Assembly: GCA_023079485.1 (NCBI GenBank)
Contig: CM041084.1
Span: forward strand, 68,047,709-68,111,708
From: Archilochus colubris
Taxonomy: Eukaryota; Chordata; Aves; Apodiformes; Trochilidae
DNA: 64,000 nt
Reading direction: 5' to 3'
Shown: one piece after another, positions 26,135 through 38,011 of the stretch
Position numbering within the stretch: the stretch's first letter is position 1
Layout: every line of letters begins with the position of its first letter
Program-made: the position numbers and the translations under genes
The notes under the pieces: generated by a model
What the model was told of the DNA's origin: nothing
Databases searched by the model: none
The model's input: only the letters and a program-made list of their open reading frames with translations

Positions 26135-27890
26135 CTGCAAGGAAACAAAAAATGCTCACATTCCACTGGTACAAGTTCCAGCATTCACAGTTTCTCTCTA
26201 TAAACCCCATGAGATATATTTTATCCATTCTTATATGAATAAATTAAAATATTAACTTGACATCTGAAATTCATGTGCAAATTGAAGATAAAGTGGTCAT
26301 GTGTTTAAGCAGGTCTCTTGACACTCCTATTGCAATGTATACCATATGCCAACAGGAAATATTAAATAAGCAGCTGATTTAGGACTGTGCCTGACATCCT
26401 GGACTCTTCTAAAATGAGACAGTTGCCAGCATGTCTTCTGACTCAAACTACGTGACCATCAGAGTAAAAAGTACAGCTAAAACTTTTATTTTAGCTTTAT
26501 GTGCTCAGTATACAGGCAACTCATTGCAGTCTTCTCTACAGAAGGGACCTACAAACAGAATTACAGGCAGGAGGTTTGTATTGGAAATGAAGATTAGTAG
26601 AATAATCTAGGTTGGAAGGGATCTGTGGAGATGTTCAGGGTCCAACACCCCTTTCAAAAAAGGGTCAACTTTAAGGTTAGTAGAGGTTTCTTGGGGCATT
26701 ATCAAGTCAAATTTTGAGTAACTCCAAGGATAGGGTTTTCACCCCTCTCTGGGCACCATGTGTGGAAGACAAGTGCAGGAAATGTTGCAGGACCTGCACA
26801 GATAGGTACAATTTTCCAGTCAAAATATTAATATGCTGACTTGCGGCAGCTACTAGTAGTGACAAAACCAGGAATAAAAAGGCATCAATGAAGCTTCAGC
26901 TTCCAGGGTTCACTGTGCTTTACCACTATGTTGATCAGAGGCAACACCTCCTCCATTTTAACCAATTTGAGCCAGTATCATTTAGAGGTCTTCATCCCTA
27001 TTAGACACGGGGAAGCAAATCTTTTGAAATGGAATGAAGTGACACCACAGAATATTATCTCTGACACTACGAAAGCCCTCAAGCTTAGGCCCTCAAGCTC
27101 TGTGATGTCTCCTACAAAGTACTGATTAGGTAAAATGACCAAACTGCCATATGTGGAAACGTGTAAAGCCAATCTTAATAGCAGTGTGGGTAATTAAAAT
27201 ACTGAATGAACCTGTCCATATCCAATCCCCAACATAATCACAATGAAGTTTCAATGAATCAACTTTACTCAAAATTGCTGACAGCCTTCATAGTCTGTTT
27301 TTACATAACTTGACTGCATCTACCACTGATGCTAATGCTTAATATTAACACGTGTGTTCCACACTACCTTTGGTCTTATGCCTCACTGAGAAATGATGAA
27401 TTTCTGCAAGTCTTCTGAAAGCTTTCATTCTAAGAGACAGTGTGAAGCTTAATTCACTTTCCCTGATAAGGTGTGTGGAAGAGCAGTATGGCTGGAAAGC
27501 CCTAATTCTCCATGTCCCTGTCAAGGGTATGCTCCTTGTGTCTGGTTCTGTAGCCTCTGTGATGGGTCTGACATGTGCTTTGCCACATGCTTTATGTAAT
27601 TGCTGTGTAAAACTGGATAAAACTCAGCAGCATCTACTTTTTTCTTGTAGCATCATTTTCCTCAGCAGCTATACTGCTATACACTAGATCGTGTCTAAAA
27701 ATTCAAGCAAAAACCAAAGAAGCAATTAACTTTCAGCCTTGCAAGTAATCTGTTTTTTATATATTTACCTAGTATTGCACACATTCTATTTGAAGTAAAA
27801 TTTCTTAATCCTTAACTTACATTACGTGCTTTTGTATATTTACCAAGGGTTCCATTACACTGAAAAAATAGACATTATAGCACATCTTAC
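26135..27890 (-). other. EXOC2: EXOC2 intron, 1.8 kb, with old CR1 fragment
   Basis: Bounded by donor GTAAGATGTG and acceptor TTTCCTTGCAG. It contains a diverged CR1 fragment on the same strand as the gene (26598-26780). Confidence 0.88.
26598..26780 (-). mobile_element. Diverged CR1 LINE 3' fragment (minus orientation)
   Basis: The plus strand shows AGAATAATCTAGGTTGGAAG and later GGGTCCAACACCCC, the reverse complement of a diverged CR1 3' region. The expected end repeat is eroded, so this looks older than the other copies. It is in the same orientation as EXOC2 within one of its introns. Confidence 0.7.
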
Positions 27891-27952
27891 TCGCTTTCAG
27901 GTGTTAGAAATATGGCCACGGCATCTCTCAATGCAGAGATCTCAAGTCTTGC
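27891..27952 (-). CDS. EXOC2: EXOC2 (SEC5) internal exon, fifth in window
   Basis: This 62-bp exon encodes 20 residues, ARLEISALRDAVAIFLTPES, plus two bases (GA) of a split codon. The acceptor is TTTCTTTAG and the donor GTAAGATGTG on the minus strand. The split codon is completed by C from the next exon, giving aspartate. I remember lysine at about this place in the human protein, so this may be a lineage difference. Only this boundary choice uses a GT donor and keeps the frame open into the next exon. Confidence 0.94.
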
Positions 27953-30250
27953 CTAAAGAAAGAAACATAAATATTGAAACAATAACACAATGTTCTTCCA
28001 TCAAGTGAATACCAATAACCAAAAGCTTCATCTTTTTTAGGAGCAAATATTGCACTCTGCAGTTGTAAGCAGCCTTGGTTTTTAACAATTTGCTTCCTGT
28101 ATTTTTGCCATGCTGCTATGTCAGGAGACTGCTAAAAGGAACAATTTCATACTTTTGATGCAAGTCAAACTGTTAGTTCAGTCACCACATAGCAATCTAA
28201 AAACACTGGTTTGTCTCTCAGTAACAGTGATAATGCTTCAATTCCATTTCACCTCTTCTGTAGACTTTGACAGAAAAGATAGAAGAGCACCAACTCAATC
28301 TGTCTGTATTTTTTATATTTTATTAAATACAGGGAGCTTAACTTCCTACAGCATGGTTTAGCCAGGAAGGAAGGAAACAAAAGAGTATAAAAGTCTGTCA
28401 ATACACATTTTATTCTCAGTTTGCCTGTTGATTTTTTTTCTCTTATTTCCATCAGATGAGGAAATAGAATGGTTGTGCTCTGTTTCTTGTCTGTCATTTG
28501 GTGGGCACACAAACTTGGGCATTTTACTCCTGAAATGCATTGTATGTCTAGGCATAGATTTTCACTTAGGCAAATGTGGAGAATAAACTTGAAGAATTAA
28601 ACAAATTTAAAAGATTGTTCTCAAGTCTTTGAAAAGCAATAATTATCTCACGTTTTATACAAAATAGAAATATACTGCATGTGATCAATAATTTATTTCA
28701 TTAAAAAATATAAAATTAGCTTCATCCAATTTCATATTCCATTCTTGTTCATCATTAAGATAAAATGTAATCCAGTTAGCCATTACTGATCCATGCTTAG
28801 ACCCAACTAATATGAGATTATTCTTCCCAAACAAAACTTTCTATAATGCAACACGGACTTCTTTCTAATTCCAGTTCTAATGAAAGGCCTGGCTTTTAGA
28901 TCTTCCCCTCATCTCTCCCCTAGGTAGGAAGCCACTTGAGATTTATGCTTTTTTTAGTGCCAGCACTTTCTTGCACAAAATATGACACAGCCACCCACCA
29001 ATTTTTTAATGGTAAGAAATGGTTTTCTCACCACAGAATGTTCACCTCTTTTCCTATGGTGCTCCATGTACAACAGCCTTGGATTTTTTAAAGTCCTACA
29101 CATAAGATTCTGGAGTCCTTCCTACATTTTAGGAAGCAGCAGTACCATGGAGATCTGTCACATGGTCAAGTACTGCAACCCAAATAAACACAGTTGTTGG
29201 GCAAACCCTGCAAAACTGAGTAGTGGGATGCAGGAATACAGATTCAGGCTTCTCTTTGAGAATGGGTGTTTTTTTTATCACTCTGCCCAGGCTCAGATCT
29301 CTCTCACACTGCTACTGCCTGCCAGACAGCATTTTCTGTCTTCAGAGGAACAATGACCATGAGTGACAAATTTACAGAAGGTAGAGAAAATTCTTTCAAT
29401 TTTGGGTTTAGGCAGCAAGTTTATACGATGGGCTGTCCAGTCAAATAAAAGCAATATATAGGTTGCTTTGCTGCTGTTCCTTGATTTGCTTCTAAATACA
29501 CAATCTTATCTGGCTGTGATCTTCCTAAATTAATTCTCTGTCCAATGCAATTGCTACTAGCAATTGGAAAATAAGGCTTGCAATTGGGTAATTATTTTAT
29601 CATCATACTGCAAGAATGGTGTCATGGACAACAGAAATTGGGAGTTTGGTCCTCATGACTGTTACAACCATAGCAATCATTGACAAAAAGGGATTTTTTA
29701 AAGATATATTTCTTTCCTAGACTCCTTTAAACCCTTTCCACCATCAAGTACAACCACAAATCCAGGTGTAAATAAAAAAGCCAGTGTAAGAATCTGACCA
29801 ACCCATGCTGCAACAAAGTGCTACTGTAGAAACTGTAACAGACAAGTGACCAGTTTTGTAAAGACTTGCAACATCCTACCATGTTGCATTCTTGAGATTT
29901 TTAAATTTCAAAATTGCACAAAATTATTTTTTGTTTTAAAATAATTCTTTGATGACAGCCCAAAGACAGCATTTAGCAGCATTTCAAACAGATACCATTA
30001 TGATACTTTTTATCTCCTAGGACACAGGTAACCTTTTATGCACTCAAACACAAAAGCAGCACTGAAATACAATCAAGAAACAGTATCCCAAAGGGTATTA
30101 ATCCATAAATCTGAACCAGGTTGTATACCAATCCTTTTTATCTCCTTGTTTTCACTGCTGCAATAAATCCAACAAATCCACAGATTAGAGCTCTCTATTA
30201 TTCTCAGTTTTCTAGAGTTAGATGTTTAACAGTACAGTGTATTCAGGTAC
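27953..30250 (-). other. EXOC2: EXOC2 intron, 2.3 kb
   Basis: Bounded by donor GTACCTGAAT and acceptor TTTCTTTAG. AT-rich; nothing else recognisable in it. Confidence 0.88.
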
Positions 30251-30373
30251 CTGTAAAGCTCCGTTTTTGCTGAAGGATGAAACACACTGCATCAGTCGAC
30301 TCAGTTCTTCAGAGACTGCTTCTACAACCCGTGACATTACCCGAGGAACTAGGTCTTTGGAAATGGTAAACAC
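30251..30373 (-). CDS. EXOC2: EXOC2 (SEC5) internal exon, fourth in window
   Basis: This 123-bp exon encodes exactly 41 residues in phase 0 at both ends. It begins [20 protein letters not shown], continues [16 protein letters not shown] and ends NGALQ. The acceptor is ACAAATCAG and the donor GTACCTGAAT, a weaker donor than the others. The sequence is a clear match to the vertebrate EXOC2 C-terminal helical region, with conservative changes (K/R, I/V) relative to what I recall of the human protein. It is too broken by frame and length to stand out as an ORF but fits between its neighbours without gaps. Confidence 0.97.
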
Positions 30374-31470
30374 CTGATTTGTATGAAAGAAGAATCGTGA
30401 GCACTAAACATTTTGATTGAAAGGACCACTTCAGTTTTATCAGTGAACAAACAAAATTTCAATGCAACTGGAATAGGGAGGGTTTCCTTTGATGCTCACC
30501 CTGTGCTTAGACCAAGCATCTCTATTAACAGCCATGTTTGCTGTACAACATGTAACTATGACAACATTCTTGCTGTAATGCTTACAGACTTCAAAATATG
30601 TTCTCTCAGCAAATGGATGCAGGTAGATGGGTAGTTGTGTATTGACTACTGCTTTGTAGAGACCACCTTTGACTAAGGGTTGTGTGACTGACTGACTCAG
30701 CTACACATACAGACACTTTATGCCCATGTATTTTATTATTTTGTCTGGAATTCTTTATCCTTGACCATGGTCAGTTGGCTAGTGGCTTTACGCTCCATGG
30801 CAGATACAAACTAAGGAAAACGTTTGACTATGGTGGTGCCATGGATCATGGATTTTTAGTTAGACTCTTCCACTGCTGCCATTTATTAGTTACCTAGCAA
30901 AACCACTACACCTTACTGTTTTTTTTAGGCATTAAGGCCACCTTTTAAACTGCTTATTTGTACAGCTTTTCCAAGCAGTACTTGGACCCACCATTTGAGG
31001 TTCAGAATAGCAAGTGCAACACAACAGCAACACAAAATTAAACATTAGACCTATGCCTGAAGAAGAGCATAAAAGCAGCTTTCAGGAAGCGAGATATTGT
31101 TGGTAAATTTAAAAAAAATAATTTTTTTTTCTATACAGAATTGGGGAAAATGCAGGCCAAGAGGCTGGAATAAAGGAGGAAGTGAGATTATAGGTTAAAC
31201 AGACCATAGTCATGTCAAGATTTAAAGGTGATGATAAAGCTGCATCAAAACTGTGCAGAGCAGACAGAGAAGACTACACAAGGAACTGAAGACGATGTCA
31301 CCACAGTGGTGCAAGAGAGAAAATGAACTTCACAGAGTTTTAAAACACCTGCTCTCCCCCTGATTTCTGCTTAAAAATGATCTAAAAAGTTGTTCAGATA
31401 ATCTAAAATGATCTAAAAAGTAGGTATGTATATTTTTGCTAGAATATCTTTGATTTATGTTAAGTTTGTA

Positions 31471-32102
31471 GCCAATGCCCAGGTGGCCAAGAAGGCCAAT
31501 GGCATCCTGGCCTGTATCAAAAACAGCGTCACCAGCAGGTCCAGGGAGGTGATTCTGCCCCTGTACTCAGCGCTGGTTAGGCCACACCTCGAGTACTGTG
31601 TCCAGTTCTGGGCCCCTCAGTTTAAGAAGGATGTAGAGGTCCTGGAACAGGTCCAAAGGAGGGCAACCAGGCTGGTGAAGGACTCGAGCACAGGCCCTAT
31701 GAGGAGAGGCTGAGAGAGCTGGGGCTGTTCAGCCTGAAGAAGAGGCTCAGGGGAGACCTCATTGCTGTCTACAACTACCTGAAAGGAGGCTGTAGCGAGG
31801 TGGGAACTGGACTCTTTTCACAGACGCCCTTCAACAAGACAAGAGGACACAGTCTTAAGTTGTGCCAGGGGAGGTTTAGGTTAGATATTAGAAAGAATTT
31901 CTTCACGGAGAGGGTGATCAGGCTATGGAATGGACTGCCTGGTGAGGTGGTAGATTCTCCGTCCCTGGAGACATTTAAAAAAAGACTGGATGTGGCACTC
32001 AGTGCCATGGTCTAGCAACTGCTCCGGTGGGTCAAGGGTTGGACTAGATGATCTCTGAGGTCCCTTCCAACCCGGCTAATTCTATGATTCTATGATTCTA
32101 TG
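31471..32102 (+). mobile_element. CR1 LINE 3' fragment with intact 3' tail
   Basis: This copy lies in an EXOC2 intron, antisense to the gene. The 5' part is an open reading stretch of the CR1 reverse-transcriptase C-terminus, followed by a frameshift near 31700 and a second open stretch (31800-32015). It ends with GGTCCCTTCCAACCCGGC and three ATTCTATG-type units. It appears less decayed than the other copies. It is 5'-truncated and cannot encode a full protein. Confidence 0.95.
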
Positions 32103-33758
32103 TCTGACTCAAAAATTGCGGAATTGAAAGAATATAGTTAAACGTGTGTAGAGGTAAATTCAGGCAAGAAAAAAAAACAAGAAAGAGTGGAAGATTCTTA
32201 CACAGTTTTTAGTGATTTCAGAAACAGTTTCAAAAGGCAGGTCTCCATAGTAGGCTCAGTATACTGACCACATGCATGTCAGCACAGATTTACCATTGCT
32301 AATTCAAACATGCAGCCTGTTTTAACTGTTTTCACCCACAAAAATGTATGTACGTGACATACTTAACCATACAGCAAGAAAAAAAAACAAAGCAACACCA
32401 AACCAATAACGATTTGGGAAGGGGTCATCTGCTTCAGCAGCAAATATTGCTGAGTAATTCAACACAAACATGCCAGGAACATGTCCAAAGATCTTCTGTT
32501 GAGAGTATTTGTGCCTACAGCGAGCACTCTTGAAGTTACCATGCAGAATCCAGGAAAAAAATTCTCAGCAATGGTGAATCATCACAAACTTGCAATAAGG
32601 AGCCCTTATTCTGATTTCAGCTAATCTTCAATTCAAAGGTTGAGAAACTATTTTCTTTCCACTTCAGTCCATGCTCACTATTCAGCTGATGGTTAATTTT
32701 TGCTGTTTCTACCAAGAGAAACTTGCAGCCTTGCTAATTAAACTGAAATGTGACCCAGCTTACAGAATTTCACCAAAAAACAGTGGAAATGGGAGTTTCG
32801 TCTTGACACATGTTTTCATATTTCTGTAATATTTCACATTGAGAAATCTAGAAGGCAACAGTATTTGGGCCAAAATCAGTAAGCATCTCAAAGAAATTAG
32901 CAAGACACTTTCTGCTGCAGCAATATAACAAATATGCATGTTTACAGAACTAGCTCAGTAAATCAAAATGCCTTTGAATTTTTGAAAGCAAACCCTCTCA
33001 TTTTCTTTTTCATTAATTTCTACTACACTGAAAAACAGCATTTAAAAATGGATGTCATGTTGGTATATGTTTTTGGTGTTGCTTATTCCTTCATGCAAAA
33101 GCATCTGGTAAAATTAGCAATGCTTCTATGAAAACTGTTTCAAGTAAATACTGAAATTGAATAAAAATATTGCAAGCGATACTGGAAATTTCTGAAATAT
33201 TTAAATTTATATAAATCCTTGTACATGAAGAAAGAATAAAATAAACTAAAACCTCAAGTGGCTGTCATCAGATTTCACATTGATGTAAGAGGTAGCACAG
33301 CTACACCTGTAGGATTTTGAAAGGTAAGAGTGATACTACTACCACTGCTTGTACCAGGAGCAGTAGTAATCTGGTAACACTCTTGATGACTAGAAGGAAG
33401 CAGTATGTAGAACAGAGGCTATAATTTGAAGGACTACAGAAAATTCCTGCATATTAACACAAAAGGCCAAGTAACTGCATCCCGGCAAGATTATTATTTT
33501 AATAACAGTATTTTAATTTCAGTAGGCACTCCCTATTATGAGCAGTTACCTACTTAAGTATCTCAAATATAATTTGTACTGGACAGAGACTATAAAACTT
33601 CCTGGGTTTTGTACGTAATCCTATGTACAAAAATGATATATCTTGCCTTTTCACTACTTGTGGAGTAAACTGTACATTTCTTCTAAAGTGAAGCACAACG
33701 CCATTTTAATATGTTGTGGAAAATAAAGTTAATAAGAGAAACGTATATCATCTCGGCA

Positions 33759-33795
33759 TCTATATCTATATATATCTCTATCTATCTATCTATAT
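33759..33795 (+). repeat. Imperfect (TATC)n microsatellite
   Basis: TCTATATCTATATATATC followed by TCTATCTATCTATC-type units in an EXOC2 intron. Confidence 0.9.
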
Positions 33796-34096
33796 GCATT
33801 AAAAGGGAAGAATTCAGCTTTAGATTTTGGCTTTCCTCTTCATCAGAGAGTGTAAACAAAAAATTCTAATGAAGTGTTACTGAAGATAAACAGGAACCAT
33901 TTGTGTCCCTCTGCCCTTATAATAAGCAATCACATATCTGGTTGGCTAAGCCTAACCCAAAGCACCTACATCTATAATGAAGACACTTCAAGATGGGCAG
34001 ATGTTTCGGGGTAATGATGGTCAGGATTTATCATGCAAAGTACATTGAAATTATTCATATGAATGTAAGCATGAAACAATCTGAAGTTTCTCTCAC

Positions 34097-34152
34097 CTCT
34101 GCATGTACAGCAATGATATTCACTAATGCTTCTTTCAAATAGTTTCTGACAC
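34097..34152 (-). CDS. EXOC2: EXOC2 (SEC5) internal exon, third in window
   Basis: This short 56-bp exon is easily missed by ORF length. Its first two bases complete the glycine codon begun at 59326, and 18 codons follow, reading VRNYLKEALVNIIAVHAE. The acceptor is GACTTGTTTCAG and the donor GTGAGAGAAA on the minus strand. The sequence is hydrophobic and helical, as expected for the C-terminal helical bundle of SEC5. It ends in phase 0 and joins directly to the exon at 30251-30373. The junction sequence matches the continuous vertebrate protein as I remember it, so no exon appears to be missing in the 25-kb intron before it. Confidence 0.96.
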
Positions 34153-37100
34153 CTGAAACAAGTCAAGAGGATAGTTAATTACTTTCATTCTGTTGTCTCA
34201 ATAAAGCCATAGAATTCTACTTTTTGATACTTTTTCTTTTCTTTCACTAGTACTTTTGCAATCAGAAGCAGAAAGTTCCATAGCCACACCACCAGTCTAT
34301 TTCCTTTTTCAAATATAATGGAGAAAGGCACATTTCCTTACAGCAAAAGGTTAAAAAAGCCAGCAGGTTCCTGTTTCAGTAACCATCATCTCTGGCAACC
34401 CAATTTCACCAACTTTGCAATTAAATAAAAACCCAGCATTATTAAAAAAAAATAATTCTGGTTATCTTGCTAGATTACCCACACCATGGCACAGAACACA
34501 CTACAGTTAGTTAAGTTCTCAAGAAACACAGAAGACAAAGGTTCTTGCTTGTACAAGACTCTTCAAGATGATCTTATGCCTTTATCACCTTCTCTGACAG
34601 TAAATTATTACTATAGGTAGAAACAGCAAGGACTCTTGTTTCTCTGAAAGTAGTTCAGAAGATATTACTCATGATGGTTCATAGGAGATGTCATGCCTCA
34701 GTAGAAATTTCCTCTTGGGGAGGGTGGACAAGTCAAATAAGCATTTTATTTATTTCATATTCAAGCATATGAAATGTTTGTCAACTTATCTAAAAAGGAA
34801 ATTCAAAACAGAAGGTCATCCAGCAGGGTATGCTTTAGTTAGGACAGGCTTTTAGACCTCTATGCTGCTTTAATTCTGGAGTAACCTCCCAGATTCATAC
34901 TCCAGTTGTGCGAGATTTAAAATAGGCAAAAATCTCAAATCGCCCCATTTGCTTTTCTGGGCACTACAGTTTTTTAGGCAAGGGCAAATTATAAAGCATT
35001 TAACTCACTCAAGTATGCATAAATATTCAAAGCACAAACCAAAGTAATGAAAGTTTACCCATCCACATGTCCTCAACTTCCAATTTCAATTATTCTAGCA
35101 AGAATCAGAGAAAGTGCAACAACCCCATTACTCCCTTTGTTTTATTAAATCAACAGTAAGAGATAGAACTACAAACAACAACTGGTGAGACCACACAGCT
35201 CAGAGACCCCACAGTGACTAACACTGCTGTTAAAAAAATTACAAACTGAATCTTTAACCAGTTCATCCCACTTGCTCCACCTTTCCTCAGGTAACACCAA
35301 TGCAGCAGCTCAATCCTGCTACAAAAAATAGCTTTAAAAGGAGCTACCTGAGATCATCAAAATGAGGTATTCTACAGAAGAATAGAGTGTCAGTTGTCCT
35401 CATTTTTTTTTTAACCACTGGTCCCACAACTCACCTCAAGTTCTAAAAAGGAGGCAGTTGTTCTTTCTTACTGAGACAATTCCAGACAAACTTGTTGTAA
35501 GAGTAGGACTGAAAAAGGAAAGGATCCCACTGCATGAGGTTGGAGTGCTTTCATCACCTGTGTCTACACTGTGAGATGCAATGGAACCCCAAGTTCAGGT
35601 AGAAGGGTGCTCCCTGCAGGGCACAGAAGCTTCCTGTTGGAAGTGGGGTGCTTGGGGAAAAAGCTGAGGTAGAGTTGTTGAACAGTGACTCCTGTTCACA
35701 TGTGCAGTCAGGACACAGTTGAGCTCTGCACCCAGGCCTGTGTATCACAACAGTGTCTGTTTCAAAAGTTCATAGACAAGCATCAAAGAAGATTTTATTG
35801 CTCTGGCTAAAAGCAGTTTGGTTTCTGAACATACCAATTAGGACTTTTCTAGAAGGAATGTTTGATTTTTCACTCTGGAAGAGATGCAAATAACTGAAAA
35901 AGGTAAAGTAAAATACAAGACTTTTCCCACACATTCCAAGACACTTCCAATGCCTTTTTTCACATTCTTTACTATTTTTCTTGAAAAATCTCACTTTCCA
36001 TTTAAACTAAATCAACAAGTCAAACAGCATAATATACTAGGTTGCAAGCTTACAAGTTCTTGCTCTCTTAGTGACTTTTTGCAACAAGGAGGAAGGAATA
36101 GAGCATCATCAGAAATTTTATTAAACTGACTTTTTTCTCCTTCCCTGTAAAACAATGTAAGAATGTTACACACCAGTATGTCAACCACACCAAAAGATCA
36201 CATGTATACGTGGAAATGCAACACCCCCTTCCTTTTTTGTCTTCTTATTACTTTCCTTCTTCTGCTTCACTCTGCCCCAGTTTAAATCCTCTGCAGGCTT
36301 TGTATCAGAGGACAAAATTTGTATCACATCCCACATGCAAATACAGCTTGACCACGCACTGAAAGGTGGCATGCAAATCACATCAAGGGTACACACTCAG
36401 GGCTCACAGTGTTGATTTTGCTCTGCAAGCCTATGTGGTATCCAGCTTTTGGCTTCTTACCACTCTCGTGACAGTAGGATCTTTCATGTGGAAACTCTGT
36501 CCTTTTGCTTTTGCACAAAGGCTGCACAAGATTAACTTTTAGTGTTTCCCTTCTCTGTGAATACCTGAGCACAGCCAGAGAATGTTCACTTAGACAATTA
36601 AAATTTCACTTGTGAACGAAACAGCATTTCTATGCCCCAGCTGATGGTTTTCTAAGACAGCATCTCATTCAAAACCTGGCTGGAGAAACATAATAAAAGT
36701 GCAGAGAGGGGGCTGCTATATCACACAGAGAGGGCAGGTGTGTGTCCTGCACAGAGGAGCCCAGCTGGCTGAGCTGGGAAGAAGTGTTATCAAGGAGGCA
36801 TGAGAAACGCAGGAATGCATAGAGACTGATGCTTGGGGGTTGTGTAGGAGGGGGATGTGCTTCTAAGGAAGAATCCTCATTTCCCACCCATCCCACCTAA
36901 GCTCCTGAAGTAGCATGCCTCGTCTGTCTCATGCTTTCATGCAACTTGGCTCAGAGTAAGAGCTGCTAATTCTGTCTGCTGCTGCTGAGAGCATCCAAAT
37001 TAAATAACTTTTGACTGTGCTAGTAAAAGTTGCCTATCAACTATGTCTGTGGAAACCTTCCATAACATATTTCTTAGCCAGTCACTGTGATACTGTAACC

Positions 37101-37989
37101 AGGTACTGTTAGTTTCTAAAAGCATGAAACACTAATATCAGCAACATTACCACCAGGTGTTAAATACCATTGACTGGTGGTGCACAGCTAAGAACGAGAA
37201 CTAGATTCTGATTTTCATAGCTGAAGACTTCAGAATGAATTGACTAAATGGAATTCAGATGGAACCTATACTAAAAATGAAGTAACAGTAGCTTATTATT
37301 GTACATTGCTAGCCCACCCCAGCTGCAAGACAGCATTTCTAACTTGCACCTCAGTGAAGAGGCATTAGCAGACGTATTTTATCTTGCATCCTTGTACCAT
37401 GTTCAAGGACAAACAGATGAACCAAAAGCTTAAAGCACGTTATTGCTTGCAATCCCAGTAGTGCTAATTAAGCGCTTTTGACCTTTAATAACAGGTTCGG
37501 TCCTGCTATGACTGCAGGATCAGGGTGCTCAGCACAAGATTCCTCAGTTTCTTAGACAGGTTTTGCAATTTAAGGGTGCATAATTCAGCACAAACTGTGC
37601 AAAGTTACGCAGTTTAGAGACAGCCCATGTATACAAAACTGTAGTTGCCTTAATTGCAATATCTAATGGTCTAAAAGACCATGTTTTAGTAAGCCAAACA
37701 TGGAAAGAAGATGTGACTGAGTCCAAAAATGCCAGTAAGTAGAACCAGACAGGGAGAGAAGACAGAACCAGCTAAGCTGAAGAACAATAGTGGCACAAGA
37801 AAGGAAGGCGTAAATGAATTGACTATCTGTGGGCTTAGGCTGGAAATTAAAAGTAACTGAGTAACAGGTTTGCTTTCATGATGCCATTAAATTTGTGGTG
37901 GTGTGACAAGCATAGCTGCTAGGGAGTCAGTTTCCTATCATGAACAGAGCAGAAGTAAAAAGAGTAAAAAGGGTATTTCCCCCAGGAAC

Positions 37990-38011
37990 TTTTTTTTTTT
38001 TTTTTTTTTTT
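37990..38011 (+). repeat. T22 homopolymer
   Basis: Twenty-two T in a row (A22 on the EXOC2 sense strand). No retroposed body is recognisable next to it. Confidence 0.9.

Larger units (their letters stand above)
30374..34096 (-). other. EXOC2: EXOC2 intron, 3.7 kb, with CR1 insertion
   Basis: Bounded by donor GTGAGAGAAA and acceptor ACAAATCAG on the minus strand. It carries a CR1 copy on the opposite strand (31471-32102) and a TATC microsatellite (33759-33795). Confidence 0.9.

Noticed and set aside
31426..32015. Two plus-strand frames as host exons
   Set aside because: Both are parts of the decayed reverse-transcriptase frame of the CR1 copy at 31471-32102.
37990..38011. T22 tract as the tail of a processed pseudogene on the minus strand
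   Set aside because: No gene-like body and no target-site duplication could be seen beside it.
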